From a virus, in IMG/VR virus record IMGVR_UViG_3300049927_000163, positions 1 to 64,000 of that record: DNA of 64,000 nt, one strand, 5' to 3'. The notes below the pieces were generated by a model. The model saw nothing but the letters and a program-made list of their open reading frames with translations. It ran no database searches and was not told where the DNA came from. Made by a program: the position numbers and the translations under genes. Below, in pieces: positions 23,233 through 30,968 of this stretch (its first letter is position 1; every line of letters starts with the position of its first letter).

Positions 23233-23253
23233 GTTCGAATCCTAGATGTGCCA
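23156..23253 (+). tRNA. Degenerate or unusual tRNA-like element
   Basis: A 7-bp acceptor stem (GGCACAT/ATGTGCC) encloses a canonical T arm (CTAGG-TTCGAAT-CCTAG). There is also a possible long variable arm (GGTA...TACC), a possible D stem (GAC/GTC) and a stem TACGT/ACGTG around GAGGTTA. The anticodon loop lacks T33 and about 11 extra bases lie after the D arm, so this is not a normal tRNA. It may be a decayed class II tRNA, a tRNA mimic, or a tRNA 3' end kept as an attachment site. Confidence 0.4.
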
Positions 23254-23277
23254 ATTATACCATCTACTAAGGTTCCT

Positions 23278-23370
23278 ATGGAATTTAGAGTAATATTTAA
23301 TATATTCGCATTCTTTTGTGTTTCATTCTCTATAGGAATGCTATTTACACTCCTGTTTCTGAAGTCATAG
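23278..23370 (+). CDS. Tiny hydrophobic peptide at convergent junction
   Basis: A 30-residue frame that is a single membrane helix (VIFNIFAFFCVSFSIGMLFT) with short polar ends. It terminates 26 bases inside the 3' end of the convergent portal gene. The arrangement matches 6617-6673 and 43868-43936. Confidence 0.4.
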   Translation: MEFRVIFNIFAFFCVSFSIGMLFTLLFLKS

Positions 23371-25459
23371 GCTGTTGCTCTGCCATCTGCATCTCATGCT
23401 GGCCTCGATCAATGTCATGGTTCATTCTGTGTTGGTCAAGTTCAGTTTTAGCCAAACTATTAAGCATATTTAGCTTTTCCATGAGTTGGGAATGATCAAT
23501 ACCTTGGAGCTCTTTTACAGCTTTTACAATATTCAAGAGTTCAGCGGTCTTCTCTTCTTCTGCGCGGGATATTCTCTCTGCATTTAATGCTTGGTCAAGG
23601 TGAATTTTGTTAAGCCTTTCAGCTGCAAGGGCTTGGTCACTTTGCGCCTTTGCCTCTATGCCATCTGTTGCAACACGGAGCTGCTCCATCTCAAGAGCTT
23701 CTTGCTTCTGTTGGAACTGTTGCTGTTGCTCGGCTTGAGCATCAAGGATTTCATTGAGCTCAACTTTTCCGTGGAGGTTTGAATTCTTGACAAGTAGACT
23801 ATCTGGGATGTTGACACCAAGTTGTTTGAGGGCGAGAAGCTGCATAAATTGAGATTGCCTCTGTGTATCTGTCAAGATACCTTCCTCAACGACGATATCA
23901 TAGTTATAGAAGTTCTGAGAGAAGAATTCAGGTGGACATTGTTTCTTTGTGATCTTCTGGATTTTTTCAGAGGACCAGTTCGCTTGAATCATTTTAAGGA
24001 CTTTCTGGCCTATGAGTTGCTGGGTCTCTGCTAAGCCATCAAAGAGACGTCGTAATGACACCAGACCGGCGTTAACACGCATTTTAGCTAGTATTGCTGC
24101 GGTCTCTAGATTTGGATTCTCTGGCATACCAAGCATTTCAGGGTTTATGCCTAGAATATTCGGAATATCTTTTTCGAAAGCATCCATAAGAGCAAAGTGG
24201 CCAGGAGGGATATCGGCGGGAGCAAGTTTCTCAACATCTGTCATCTGTGCGGTGGGTTTCATAAATATTACTGGACCTTGTCCAGATTTGAATAGGGAAG
24301 CGGAGTTTTCTACGGAACCTGATTTAGCTTTCCAGCCAGGGTAGGCTTGAGAGTCGAGAATATCCACCATCTTAGAACGTCTTTTATTGAGCTCTAGTTG
24401 GGGGTCACGGATTAAACGTATGAGACTCTGCATTTTCCATTGGAATAGGTCATAGGAAGGCTCATAGATAGCAAATATTGGCGTTTGAGCGTAGTCATTG
24501 ATGCCATAGGGGTCTACACCATAATAAAGTAGCTGATTTTCAACGATAATACCAAGGTTGACTTGTTGTACCGGCTTCTTGATTAGCTGCATGTTGGGCA
24601 TCATAGCCTGGATGTAGGACAATCTCTCACGAGTGCCTTTCCATTCAGAGGTTTCTCCTGTAGCCATATCGACGAGCACGTCTTTTGTCACCCAAGATTT
24701 GGTCCAGTATTCCGTGTATGACATTAATTTATTGAAAGCTCCCTGGCGAACGTATGGCATATAGGTGAATTTATTATCACGAGTTCCGTAACTTAATCTT
24801 TTAATTACATCTTCTTGCTCGGGAAGAAGTGAGATGACATCAGTTCTAGAGATATACTTGCGTCTAGCAAAGAAATTACAATCTGATAAGTCTTTCTTGT
24901 AAAAGAATGGGTCCCAAATGGTGTCGTTCCAGTGGTCCAGGTTGAAAGCTACTTCGCCATTTACTGGATCGTTACGGTAGTCCATATAGGGAGATATCCA
25001 GGATACTCCTGTCACCATCGCATCCTTGAAGCCAGTGGATAGTGTCTCATAGAAGTTTCCACGATTGTTGGCGTACTGGATGCAGTCTGTGGCAATATCA
25101 GCTATAGCATTCTGGTCATCTTGGACGGGGGATATGATTGTAGCGAGTCTATTTTGCCTTTGGATACCCTCGATAAGGTTTATCATCCTCATACACATAT
25201 TGTACGTGAGGGCTAGGCGTTGTTGATCTGCTAGATATTTTACTTGATTCAGGTCCCACTGATTGCCTAGATAGAATGATTGATCACGGTAGGCTTCGGC
25301 ATAGTATGGATTAATCATTTGATAGGCACGGTCATAGCGTTCCCCGAACATATTGACAATGTCGTAGCCTTCATCAAGACGGGGTTGTACTGTTTTTCGC
25401 TTGTAATCTGAGAGGAAGTCTTCGGCATTGCTAACTAGGGACGCTTCGGGGAGGCTCAT
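23345..25459 (-). CDS. Portal protein (P22-like), module 1
   Basis: A 704-residue portal protein. The N-terminal region YRDQSFYLGNQWD, then EGIQRQNRLATIISPVQ, is typical of P22-like portals. The long C-terminal part (residues 590-700) is a Gln/Glu-rich coiled coil, matching the barrel helices of that family. The length is close to P22 portal (about 725). It forms the dodecameric ring through which DNA is packaged. The module 2 portal (55905-57929) is homologous. The start codon sits in a hairpin. Its 3' end overlaps a tiny convergent frame. Confidence 0.88.
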   Translation of the reverse strand: MSLPEASLVSNAEDFLSDYKRKTVQPRLDEGYDIVNMFGERYDRAYQMINPYYAEAYRDQSFYLGNQWDLNQVKYLADQQRLALTYNMCMRMINLIEGIQRQNRLATIISPVQDDQNAIADIATDCIQYANNRGNFYETLSTGFKDAMVTGVSWISPYMDYRNDPVNGEVAFNLDHWNDTIWDPFFYKKDLSDCNFFARRKYISRTDVISLLPEQEDVIKRLSYGTRDNKFTYMPYVRQGAFNKLMSYTEYWTKSWVTKDVLVDMATGETSEWKGTRERLSYIQAMMPNMQLIKKPVQQVNLGIIVENQLLYYGVDPYGINDYAQTPIFAIYEPSYDLFQWKMQSLIRLIRDPQLELNKRRSKMVDILDSQAYPGWKAKSGSVENSASLFKSGQGPVIFMKPTAQMTDVEKLAPADIPPGHFALMDAFEKDIPNILGINPEMLGMPENPNLETAAILAKMRVNAGLVSLRRLFDGLAETQQLIGQKVLKMIQANWSSEKIQKITKKQCPPEFFSQNFYNYDIVVEEGILTDTQRQSQFMQLLALKQLGVNIPDSLLVKNSNLHGKVELNEILDAQAEQQQQFQQKQEALEMEQLRVATDGIEAKAQSDQALAAERLNKIHLDQALNAERISRAEEEKTAELLNIVKAVKELQGIDHSQLMEKLNMLNSLAKTELDQHRMNHDIDRGQHEMQMAEQQPMTSETGV

Positions 25460-25488
25460 GAGGTACCTTTTAGTAAGAGATACCTCAT
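25458..25488 (-). promoter_or_regulatory. Hairpin at the portal start codon, with a -10-like box upstream
   Basis: Arms ATGAGGTA and TACCTCAT (8 bp) enclose a 15-base loop that holds the AAGG ribosome-binding site. The portal ATG begins at the end of the second arm. A TATAAT hexamer lies upstream at 25504-25509, without a clear -35 box. The fold could limit portal synthesis, which is needed in few copies. This is inference. Confidence 0.4.
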
Positions 25489-25523
25489 TGTATGTGTAGG
25501 TCTATTATACGTAAAGTTTTAGG

Positions 25524-25799
25524 TTAATTACCTTTACAAACTGGACAATTATCAAGGATTTCTTGAACTTCTAGGATTGCTTTATGGTTTGACATAAGAT
25601 CAGATTTTAGTTCTGCTAAATATTTACCAAGTCCATAGCAACCTAAGTATTCAACAAGACCATTTAAAGTATATCTTCTATATAATTTATTACACTTAGG
25701 CTCTTTGTGTTCTTCCATGAGTCTTTTTGCCTTATCTCTACGCCAATGATCATAGCGCTCGAGTCTTTGATAGTGAGCTTTTGTAGGACAATCTGTCAT
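25524..25799 (-). CDS. Small protein upstream of portal (91 residues)
   Basis: It is Lys/Arg-rich in the first half (YQRLERYDHWRRDKAKRLM), has a helical second half and ends in CPVCKGN, a possible half zinc site. No family is recognised. It is the last gene of the small-gene block that precedes the portal gene. Confidence 0.5.
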   Translation of the reverse strand: MTDCPTKAHYQRLERYDHWRRDKAKRLMEEHKEPKCNKLYRRYTLNGLVEYLGCYGLGKYLAELKSDLMSNHKAILEVQEILDNCPVCKGN

Positions 25800-25921
25800 T
25801 TCTTTTTCTTTTCCATAGATTCAGCCTTTTCACACGCTTTATCACGGATTTTATCTTGCCTCAAGAGTTTATCCATTTTTTTGTCTATTTCTTGCTTGGT
25901 TTTCTTGATGATTTTATCCAT
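25796..25921 (-). CDS. Short, highly charged helical peptide (41 residues)
   Basis: The sequence MDKIIKKTKQEIDKKMDKLL continues in the same Lys/Glu-rich style and ends in four lysines. The stop overlaps the next start by 3 bases. It is probably a small coiled-coil or nucleic-acid-binding peptide. The overlap on both sides supports it as a real gene. Confidence 0.45.
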   Translation of the reverse strand: MDKIIKKTKQEIDKKMDKLLRQDKIRDKACEKAESMEKKKK

Positions 25922-25922
25922 T

Positions 25923-26105
25923 TTACTGTCCTTTAGGTGTAAAGTATTTACTTATAGGAATAGATTCCTCAATGATATATTCTTGAGGATGACGATCATC
26001 TATAGTATCGTCTAGATTTGCCAGCCAGAAGAGGAAGGCAATAAATATAATTGTACCAACTATTGGTCCTAAAATATAAAGCATTTCTCTGTTGGATTCT
26101 TTCAT
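25923..26105 (-). CDS. Small single-pass membrane protein (60 residues)
   Basis: It has a short charged N-terminus, a membrane helix (LGPIVGTIIFIAFLFWLANL) and a polar acidic tail. The ATG overlaps the stop of the lipoprotein gene upstream (ATGA). It is part of a run of membrane and lipoprotein genes that is a candidate lysis or superinfection-exclusion block. Confidence 0.55.
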   Translation of the reverse strand: MKESNREMLYILGPIVGTIIFIAFLFWLANLDDTIDDRHPQEYIIEESIPISKYFTPKGQ

Positions 26106-26305
26106 AAGACACTCGAGGGTATTGTGAGACTAGGGTCTACTTTTGGGTCATTGGTTTGCTCTTCGTCAACAATATCTTGAGCTTTGCCTTGAGAGCCTAC
26201 CATATTGAGTGACATGGTACAGCCTGAACAATAAGTCAAAATTATAACCATGACTAGGATTAAAGCTAAGCCGTCACGGATATCCTTAAATAATTCTTTA
26301 TTCAT
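26102..26305 (-). CDS. Small lipoprotein, family conserved in both modules
   Basis: A 67-residue protein: an N-terminal hydrophobic segment (GLALILVMVIILTY) ends in CSGC, followed by TMSLNMVGSQGKAQDIVD. This matches the module 2 lipoprotein at 62175-62339 (GCTLSFNLID...EAADMVDE), which has a perfect lipobox LVTGC. The lipid-bearing cysteine is likely the one before TMSLN. ATG 26305 is chosen for its GAGG sequence. Outer-membrane spanin or exclusion lipoprotein are both possible. Confidence 0.6.
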   Translation of the reverse strand: MNKELFKDIRDGLALILVMVIILTYCSGCTMSLNMVGSQGKAQDIVDEEQTNDPKVDPSLTIPSSVL

Positions 26306-26453
26306 CGCAACCTCTTGGTTCAAGATATGACTGGTCTATTGGTCCGTCAAATCTTAAGACTGGACCTGGTCGGGATTTATGACAAGGGCAAGAGCAGGAA
26401 GTTATACCTAAAAGGAGGTATAACCCTAGATAAGTTGCTATAAGTTTATACAT
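26298..26453 (-). CDS. Small lipoprotein with Cys-rich N-terminus
   Basis: A 51-residue protein: a signal segment (YKLIATYLGLYLLL) and lipobox GITSC, then SCPCHKSRPG. The start at 26453 has AAAGGAAG upstream. It is paired with the lipoprotein gene that follows with an 8-base overlap. A similar pair is found in module 2 (62340-62492 and 62175-62339). It is probably exported and lipid-anchored. Confidence 0.6.
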   Translation of the reverse strand: MYKLIATYLGLYLLLGITSCSCPCHKSRPGPVLRFDGPIDQSYLEPRGCDE

Positions 26454-26736
26454 TTTCTTCCTTTGTGGATTGTGTGGAATCAGCATCGTAGGATTCATGC
26501 ATGGCTCTACGAGAATTGTTAGGTGTTTCTACATTTACTGTGACCTTAAGATTATACACCTCATTGGCGTCTCTAGGAGGATTCTCCAGTTCTTTTGCAA
26601 AGAGATATAGGCTAGCATTAGATCTGTTAAAAGCAGGCTTCTTAGACACCTTACGGCCCCAACAACAGTTGCATGAGTCTTCTATGTCTATATTTGTGTT
26701 AGGGTTTGCTGTAATTGGTGGGATTGGTGCGGACAT
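26446..26736 (-). CDS. Unknown protein (96 residues)
   Basis: It starts MSAPIPPITANPNTNIDIED and includes SCNCCWGRKV. It has a beta-like middle (EVYNLKVTVNVETP) and an acidic C-terminus. No signal or known domain is seen. It overlaps both neighbouring genes and belongs to the small-gene block. Confidence 0.5.
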   Translation of the reverse strand: MSAPIPPITANPNTNIDIEDSCNCCWGRKVSKKPAFNRSNASLYLFAKELENPPRDANEVYNLKVTVNVETPNNSRRAMHESYDADSTQSTKEENV

Positions 26737-26905
26737 GATTTGCCTCCAAGAGCTGTTCTAGTTCTTTGGTTAGAGCGGATGTATCAGACAGAACGGAGGG
26801 ATAGATTCCTCTCACAGTTATGCCAGTAGGTTTATGTTTGATTTCTTTGATGTATCTGCCTTGAGATTCTCTAAAAGTAACTATCTGTAGGTCGTCTGCT
26901 CTCAT
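26699..26905 (-). CDS. Unknown protein (68 residues)
   Basis: It has a mixed strand and helix pattern: LQIVTFRESQGRYIKEIKHK, then PTGITVRGIYP, then a helix LTKELEQLLEA. A faint likeness to the release-factor peptide-loop region is seen but the GGQ motif is absent, so I make no functional call. It overlaps its neighbours by 4 and 38 bases. Confidence 0.5.
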   Translation of the reverse strand: MRADDLQIVTFRESQGRYIKEIKHKPTGITVRGIYPSVLSDTSALTKELEQLLEANHVRTNPTNYSKP

Positions 26906-27003
26906 TTATACCTCGACATTAGGAGTAAATATAATCCAGCACCAATTCCTATTGATAGAATTAGGATTGTTGAAATTAGTACTATGTATCCGGATATGTC
27001 CAT
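26902..27003 (-). CDS. Tiny single-pass membrane protein (33 residues)
   Basis: Almost the whole protein is one hydrophobic helix (YIVLISTILILSIGIGAGLY) and it ends with SRYK. The stop overlaps the next ATG (ATGA). It is too short for database-style recognition. The overlaps on both sides make translation likely. Confidence 0.45.
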   Translation of the reverse strand: MDISGYIVLISTILILSIGIGAGLYLLLMSRYK

Positions 27004-27086
27004 TATTTCAAATCCTCGAAAAAGCTTAGGAAGACCTTAGAGAGAACTATTGCTAGGAATGTCTCGAGGACATGGATTAAACTCAT
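27003..27086 (-). CDS. Tiny amphipathic peptide (27 residues)
   Basis: The sequence MSLIHVLETFLAIVLSKVFL is hydrophobic and helical, followed by SFFEDLK. The start overlaps the previous stop (ATGA) and the stop overlaps the next start by one base. It may be a membrane-active peptide. Confidence 0.4.
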   Translation of the reverse strand: MSLIHVLETFLAIVLSKVFLSFFEDLK

Positions 27087-27262
27087 ACTGTCAACACGTT
27101 GTTATCAGGCCTATGGTCATTCTTGCCGAGATCATGATGTTTGTCATGATGTTTGGTTATAATCATGTAATTGGGTTTATAGATTAAGAATATATATGTA
27201 AATATAAAAAATAATTCCAGAGAGATTAAGAATATACATGAAAATAAAAGAAATAATTTCAT
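27083..27262 (-). CDS. Small membrane protein with His-rich tail (59 residues)
   Basis: The N-terminal half is one long hydrophobic segment, or two short ones (LFLLFSCIFLISLELFFIFT). The C-terminal half is polar with the pattern TKHHDKHHDLGKNDH, a possible metal-binding tail. It overlaps both neighbouring genes by 4 bases. No family is recognised. Confidence 0.5.
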   Translation of the reverse strand: MKLFLLFSCIFLISLELFFIFTYIFLIYKPNYMIITKHHDKHHDLGKNDHRPDNNVLTV

Positions 27263-27396
27263 AAGTCCTTCATACGCTTATGAATTGCTAGGTCATGTTC
27301 TAAAAGCTTGCGCTCTATCTTCTCAAGGCGTTTGTCAATGAAGTAAGCCAGGGTCGTGAAGCCAATGGCATTGAGGAGTAGCATGAATGTTAACAT
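27259..27396 (-). CDS. Small anchored coiled-coil protein (45 residues)
   Basis: A short membrane segment (MLTFMLLLNAIGFTTLAY) is followed by a charged helix (IDKRLEKIERKLLEHDLA). The form is that of holin-associated or XhlA-like peptides, but no firm assignment is possible. It abuts the 63-residue gene upstream. Confidence 0.45.
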   Translation of the reverse strand: MLTFMLLLNAIGFTTLAYFIDKRLEKIERKLLEHDLAIHKRMKDL

Positions 27397-27588
27397 TTAT
27401 TCACCTTTAAAATATTCTTGTACTATGTCCTCGTGGCCTTCAATCAAACCTAAACATTGATGCGCTATAGCATCAAGGATTTCATCTGAATTCTTATCAA
27501 GCTTCCTACCCTGCTGGATGATAGAAAGCATCTGGCCACTAACAATTGCTAGAGACTGAAGCAGTTCTTGGGCGTTGAATCTAGTCAT
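27397..27588 (-). CDS. Small helical protein downstream of the terminase gene
   Basis: A 63-residue all-helical protein (LLQSLAIVSGQMLSIIQQG, then DEILDAIAHQCLGLIEG) with an acidic end. No signal or zinc site. It is first in the small-gene block after the large terminase. Function unknown. Confidence 0.5.
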   Translation of the reverse strand: MTRFNAQELLQSLAIVSGQMLSIIQQGRKLDKNSDEILDAIAHQCLGLIEGHEDIVQEYFKGE

Positions 27589-27642
27589 AGAAAACCAAAT
27601 AGTGTTTTTCCTAGAGTATAAGAATGATGAGATATTTTGTAT

Positions 27643-29142
27643 CTACAATCCGTATGGGTTATGACGCTGTACCATTCTCTCTACCCAATCATCTGTAACA
27701 CCAGAATCTCCAAGGAGATGTATGCCACAAGTAAGGGTACGTAATGCATCTGCGCAATGACTTGCATCATTATGCAGAGGTTTAGAGCCCCAACAACCTA
27801 ATTTAGCATTCCATGAGCGCTTATAGTTATCAAGATGTGCAACACCTTTACCACACTTAGATTCATCAAACCAAAATCTAGGGAAAAGATAACGTGTAGC
27901 ATCTATGCCTTCATCAACTGGAATATCTGAAACCAGAGTGAAGGTAAAGCCATTCTTTCGAGCAGTCTCAATACGCGTTAAGCCCGAGCCATACTCATGC
28001 GCGGCGGCATCATGAGGAACAAGGTGAGTGCCATAGATATAACGTTTTTCTTTTAAAAGCTTGAGGTAGTAGACTAAGGATTCATTGTTTCCTTCGATGT
28101 ATTCCAAAAAATGAATTTCTTTTCCTTCTATCTGGAACAGCCAAATTGCAGTACTGTCCCCGTAGCCTAAATCAAAACAGGTATGTACCGGAGCGTCTTC
28201 GGAGTAGTAAATTTCACTGATTCTACCCTGCTGGCGAGCATAACTTAGCTGCTGTGCATAGTAGGCACCAGTGATGGCAGTTTCAAAGGATTCAGCTGGC
28301 GTAGAAGGGTATTCACGCTTCATATCCTCTTGCTGCGTGGCCTGCTTTTTGACATACCATTGCTTTTGAGGAAGAGATAGCTTGATATCTTGACGCTCTA
28401 AAGATTCAAAGTAATCATTCTGTTCTTTTGTAATTACAACATGTTCATTCAGGAAGTAATCCTTACATTTATACCAAGGAAAGAAGTGAAAAAGATAATC
28501 CAGCTTAGTAAGCTTGGTCTTTTTGTCCTTGAGAGCTTGGGCCTCTTGACACATGTCATAAAAGTAACCGTCACGCCCTTCGGCTGTAGACTCTATAAAC
28601 ACAAACTGGCCAGCAGCAAGCGTGTTAAGTGAGCCAGTCACTATCTCCCTAGCTCTAGTAGTATCAACGGCTGAAATCTTGCCAAATTCGGAAATGTGGA
28701 GATATTGGAGCGTCGAGCCTCTCATAGAGGTGCCAACACGAAGCGAACTGCCATTGTTAAAAACAAGCTCGCGGGCACTATCAACCGTTGCTGAACGATA
28801 AGCCTTGAGCTGAAGGTCTAAAGAATCATAGGCAAACTTGATACGCTTGAACATGTAGGCCGCATCATCCATAGTATGGGCGATGATACCGGCAGATAAG
28901 TTGTCATTGAATAGGCAGCGGTCTAGGAAAAGTATACATACATATGTAGATATACCAAGCTGTCTAGCCTTGAGGATGATGTTGCAATGCCAGGTGTTGT
29001 TATAAAGTTCTTCTTGGGCCCAATTACACTTGAACTTAACCTTCTCACCCTCTTTGCCAATAATCCAATATAGATTATTCAGCCTCCACCAAGGGTCATC
29101 TAGATTCTTCCTGGCTTGCTCAATCTCTTGCTTAGTCGGCAT
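27643..29142 (-). CDS. Terminase large subunit, module 1 type
   Basis: A 499-residue packaging motor, the same length as P22 gp2. The ATPase has the variant Walker A LKARQLGIST near residue 57 and the Walker B-like LQYLHISEFGK near residue 145. The nuclease part shows acidic residues in TCFDLGYGDSTAIW (near 315), LVPHDAAAHEYG (near 373) and HNDASHCADALR (near 470), an RNase H-type set. It cuts and translocates phage DNA into the head through the portal. It does not resemble the module 2 terminase, which is a separate family. Confidence 0.88.
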   Translation of the reverse strand: MPTKQEIEQARKNLDDPWWRLNNLYWIIGKEGEKVKFKCNWAQEELYNNTWHCNIILKARQLGISTYVCILFLDRCLFNDNLSAGIIAHTMDDAAYMFKRIKFAYDSLDLQLKAYRSATVDSARELVFNNGSSLRVGTSMRGSTLQYLHISEFGKISAVDTTRAREIVTGSLNTLAAGQFVFIESTAEGRDGYFYDMCQEAQALKDKKTKLTKLDYLFHFFPWYKCKDYFLNEHVVITKEQNDYFESLERQDIKLSLPQKQWYVKKQATQQEDMKREYPSTPAESFETAITGAYYAQQLSYARQQGRISEIYYSEDAPVHTCFDLGYGDSTAIWLFQIEGKEIHFLEYIEGNNESLVYYLKLLKEKRYIYGTHLVPHDAAAHEYGSGLTRIETARKNGFTFTLVSDIPVDEGIDATRYLFPRFWFDESKCGKGVAHLDNYKRSWNAKLGCWGSKPLHNDASHCADALRTLTCGIHLLGDSGVTDDWVERMVQRHNPYGL

Positions 29143-29677
29143 CGTTCTCTTTGTAAGTAGTTAGCTCTTTTGATTTGTTCGAAGTTGAATCCAGCAAAAA
29201 GCTTATTGGATTTGCTGCGTCCCCTGATACCTCTGTTCGCTCTTTCCAGCCATGACAATTTTGTAATACGAACTTAGTTAGATTTGCGTTAATTTCATTA
29301 AACAAACCCTTCTCAACTAGTTTACCTTGTTGCAATTCATGAGCTTTTTTTAAAGCTAAGGCAAAGTCTGCAGATTTATTAGCAAATTCATCAAGTCGTT
29401 GAGGCTCATATCCTTGCTGTAAAGCAAAGTTTTTTAACCAAATATTTCTTGGTACTTCAAACCACTTGATTAACAGTTCAGCTTCTTGTTCAAGACGTTC
29501 AAGAGTGTATATTTCAGGGATGGTGAGTTTATCTCTCGGAGGACCTGGATTGCCCTTAGAATATTGGTTTCCTAACATATGGAATTGGACGGCAGCTTTT
29601 TTCTTCAATTTCTTGCCAGAACTAACTCTCTTAGCAATATCAGATGCTTCTTTTCTTTTGGCATCTAAATCTGTCAT
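29132..29677 (-). CDS. Terminase small subunit, module 1 type (probable)
   Basis: A 181-residue protein that directly precedes, and overlaps by 11 bases, the large terminase gene. A Lys-rich N-terminus (KKLKKKAAVQFHMLG) is followed by helices, with the segment ADFALALKKAHELQQGKLVE and then TKFVLQNCHGWKERTE. The latter resembles the end of P22-like small terminases. Start 29677 is selected for its GGAGAGG sequence. It should recognise the packaging site on DNA. Confidence 0.7.
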   Translation of the reverse strand: MTDLDAKRKEASDIAKRVSSGKKLKKKAAVQFHMLGNQYSKGNPGPPRDKLTIPEIYTLERLEQEAELLIKWFEVPRNIWLKNFALQQGYEPQRLDEFANKSADFALALKKAHELQQGKLVEKGLFNEINANLTKFVLQNCHGWKERTEVSGDAANPISFLLDSTSNKSKELTTYKENDAD

Positions 29678-29836
29678 AAGTTCCTCTCCGTTAATCAATC
29701 CCACGGTATCCCGTCCATCTATTTCCTTGCAAAGGATTCTTTTCTCTTGCTAGAATATCATTCTTATGTAATACTAGTCCCTATAGCAACACAGTCTCCC
29801 TTAACTCGCCTAGAGCGAATAGGTTGTAGCGTGTAG

Positions 29837-29864
29837 CTAGATTAACAAAAACAGTAAAATCTAG
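29837..29864. promoter_or_regulatory. Inverted repeat upstream of the first early plus-strand gene
   Basis: CTAGATT and AATCTAG are separated by 14 bases, A/T-rich, and lie 8 bases before an ATG. It sits in the divergent region between terminase and early genes, so it could be an operator. No clear -35/-10 pair is seen near it on the plus strand. Confidence 0.35.
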
Positions 29865-29871
29865 AGGTTAT

Positions 29872-30123
29872 ATGATAGGACTTAAATTTAAATTAATATT
29901 GCCAGAAAAAAGTAATCTTGGCTTCACATACATACAGATTGTTGGCAGGGTGCTTGTGACGCATGATGATTACAAGCATTGTGAGAATCATACAAGTCGC
30001 ACCTACAATTACGTTTTAGATTGCATAACAGACATTGGGTTTATGCAGATTACGGAGGAAGAATTTTCCGATGAGCTTAGCTATAGTATATATGAATTAG
30101 ATGCAAATTCAAAGATAAGTTAA
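29872..30123 (+). CDS. Unknown early protein (83 residues)
   Basis: It starts MIGLKFKLILPEKSN. The middle part GRVLVTHDDYKHCENHTSRT looks like a small alpha/beta domain and the end is acidic. It stands alone between two minus-strand blocks, with its own upstream inverted repeat and a likely terminator behind it. No family is recognised. Confidence 0.55.
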   Translation: MIGLKFKLILPEKSNLGFTYIQIVGRVLVTHDDYKHCENHTSRTYNYVLDCITDIGFMQITEEEFSDELSYSIYELDANSKIS

Positions 30124-30212
30124 CATGAAAGTCACAAATAATGATTGAAGCTTTAAAATTAGATATTTCACTAAGTTAAATTAGATGTTATCAATATTTT
30201 AGCTAACTCTTC

Positions 30213-30248
30213 GGGCAATCATTCCCTGGTTGCCCTGATTATTTTATA
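30213..30248 (+). terminator. Terminator candidate for the lone early plus-strand gene
   Basis: The stem GGGCAA/TTGCCC with an 11-base loop is followed on the plus strand by TGATTATTTTAT. It overlaps the last codons of the convergent winged-helix gene. Confidence 0.4.
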
Positions 30249-30443
30249 CACAGTTTTCCTATCAACCATTTCCCTCGAAATGAATCCTTTTTCCACTAAA
30301 TATTTCAAAGATAGTCCCACATTTTCTCTAGACATTTTGATATCTCTGGCAATTTGTTCATGAGAGACAACGATAAACTTATATTTTTTACCCAATAGGA
30401 CTAGATACTCTAGAACTATTTTTTGTTTTACCGATAAACCCAT
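30219..30443 (-). CDS. Winged-helix DNA-binding protein
   Basis: A 74-residue protein with the winged-helix pattern. LSVKQKIVLEYLVLLGK is followed by the helix-turn-helix SHEQIARDIKMSRENVGLSL, a further helix (KYLVEKGFIS) and a wing that ends KTVYKI. It resembles small MarR/Rep-type regulators. In this place it is probably an early repressor or a replication regulator. Start 30443 is preferred over an upstream in-frame ATG. Confidence 0.7.
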   Translation of the reverse strand: MGLSVKQKIVLEYLVLLGKKYKFIVVSHEQIARDIKMSRENVGLSLKYLVEKGFISREMVDRKTVYKIIRATRE

Positions 30444-30574
30444 AATTTCCCTGTTTTCATACAATCGTAAATTTGGCCTATTCCAGGCTATTAGCTGAAT
30501 TCATTTTCTTCTTGGTGTCTTTTGTCATTAGAAGATTTATCGATGAATCCTGATCCTTTTAGAGGCCTAGATAT

Positions 30575-30940
30575 TTATTTTGTCTGATTATGATCTTGAG
30601 GAAAATAGAATCTACCTTTGCCTTGAAGCATTTCTTTCATATGAGGATGAAAATTAAGGAAGTCTTCTATTGTTTTATGAAATATATTTAACAAACCAAA
30701 AGGGATATTCATAGAAAATCTTTTATCAAAATCTAAATCAATAGTATCAATTATTTCTATTCTATCTCGCCCGTCATCATAAATTATTTTTATGCAATTA
30801 AAACCCAAGATAAATTTATGATCAATAGCGTCCGAATCTTTGAAAAGTTCTCTTACAATAACCTGTAAAGATATTTTTACCATTGCACTGCAGTCATTAC
30901 TGTTAAACGTTATCTCGTTAATATCTATATTAATATTCAT
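30575..30940 (-). CDS. Unknown early protein (121 residues)
   Basis: It has alternating strands at the N-terminus (MNINIDINEITFNSNDCSAM, then VKISLQVIVREL), an acidic middle (DDGRDRIEIIDTIDLDF) and a helix with a Lys/Gln-rich end. No enzyme motif is seen. It is part of the minus-strand early operon. Confidence 0.5.
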   Translation of the reverse strand: MNINIDINEITFNSNDCSAMVKISLQVIVRELFKDSDAIDHKFILGFNCIKIIYDDGRDRIEIIDTIDLDFDKRFSMNIPFGLLNIFHKTIEDFLNFHPHMKEMLQGKGRFYFPQDHNQTK

Positions 30941-30968
30941 TTAAATCCATGCTTAAATTTATTTATAC

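Noticed and set aside
26699-26905. Release-factor-like peptide
   Set aside because: There is a faint PTGI resemblance, but no GGQ motif and too short. Kept as unknown.
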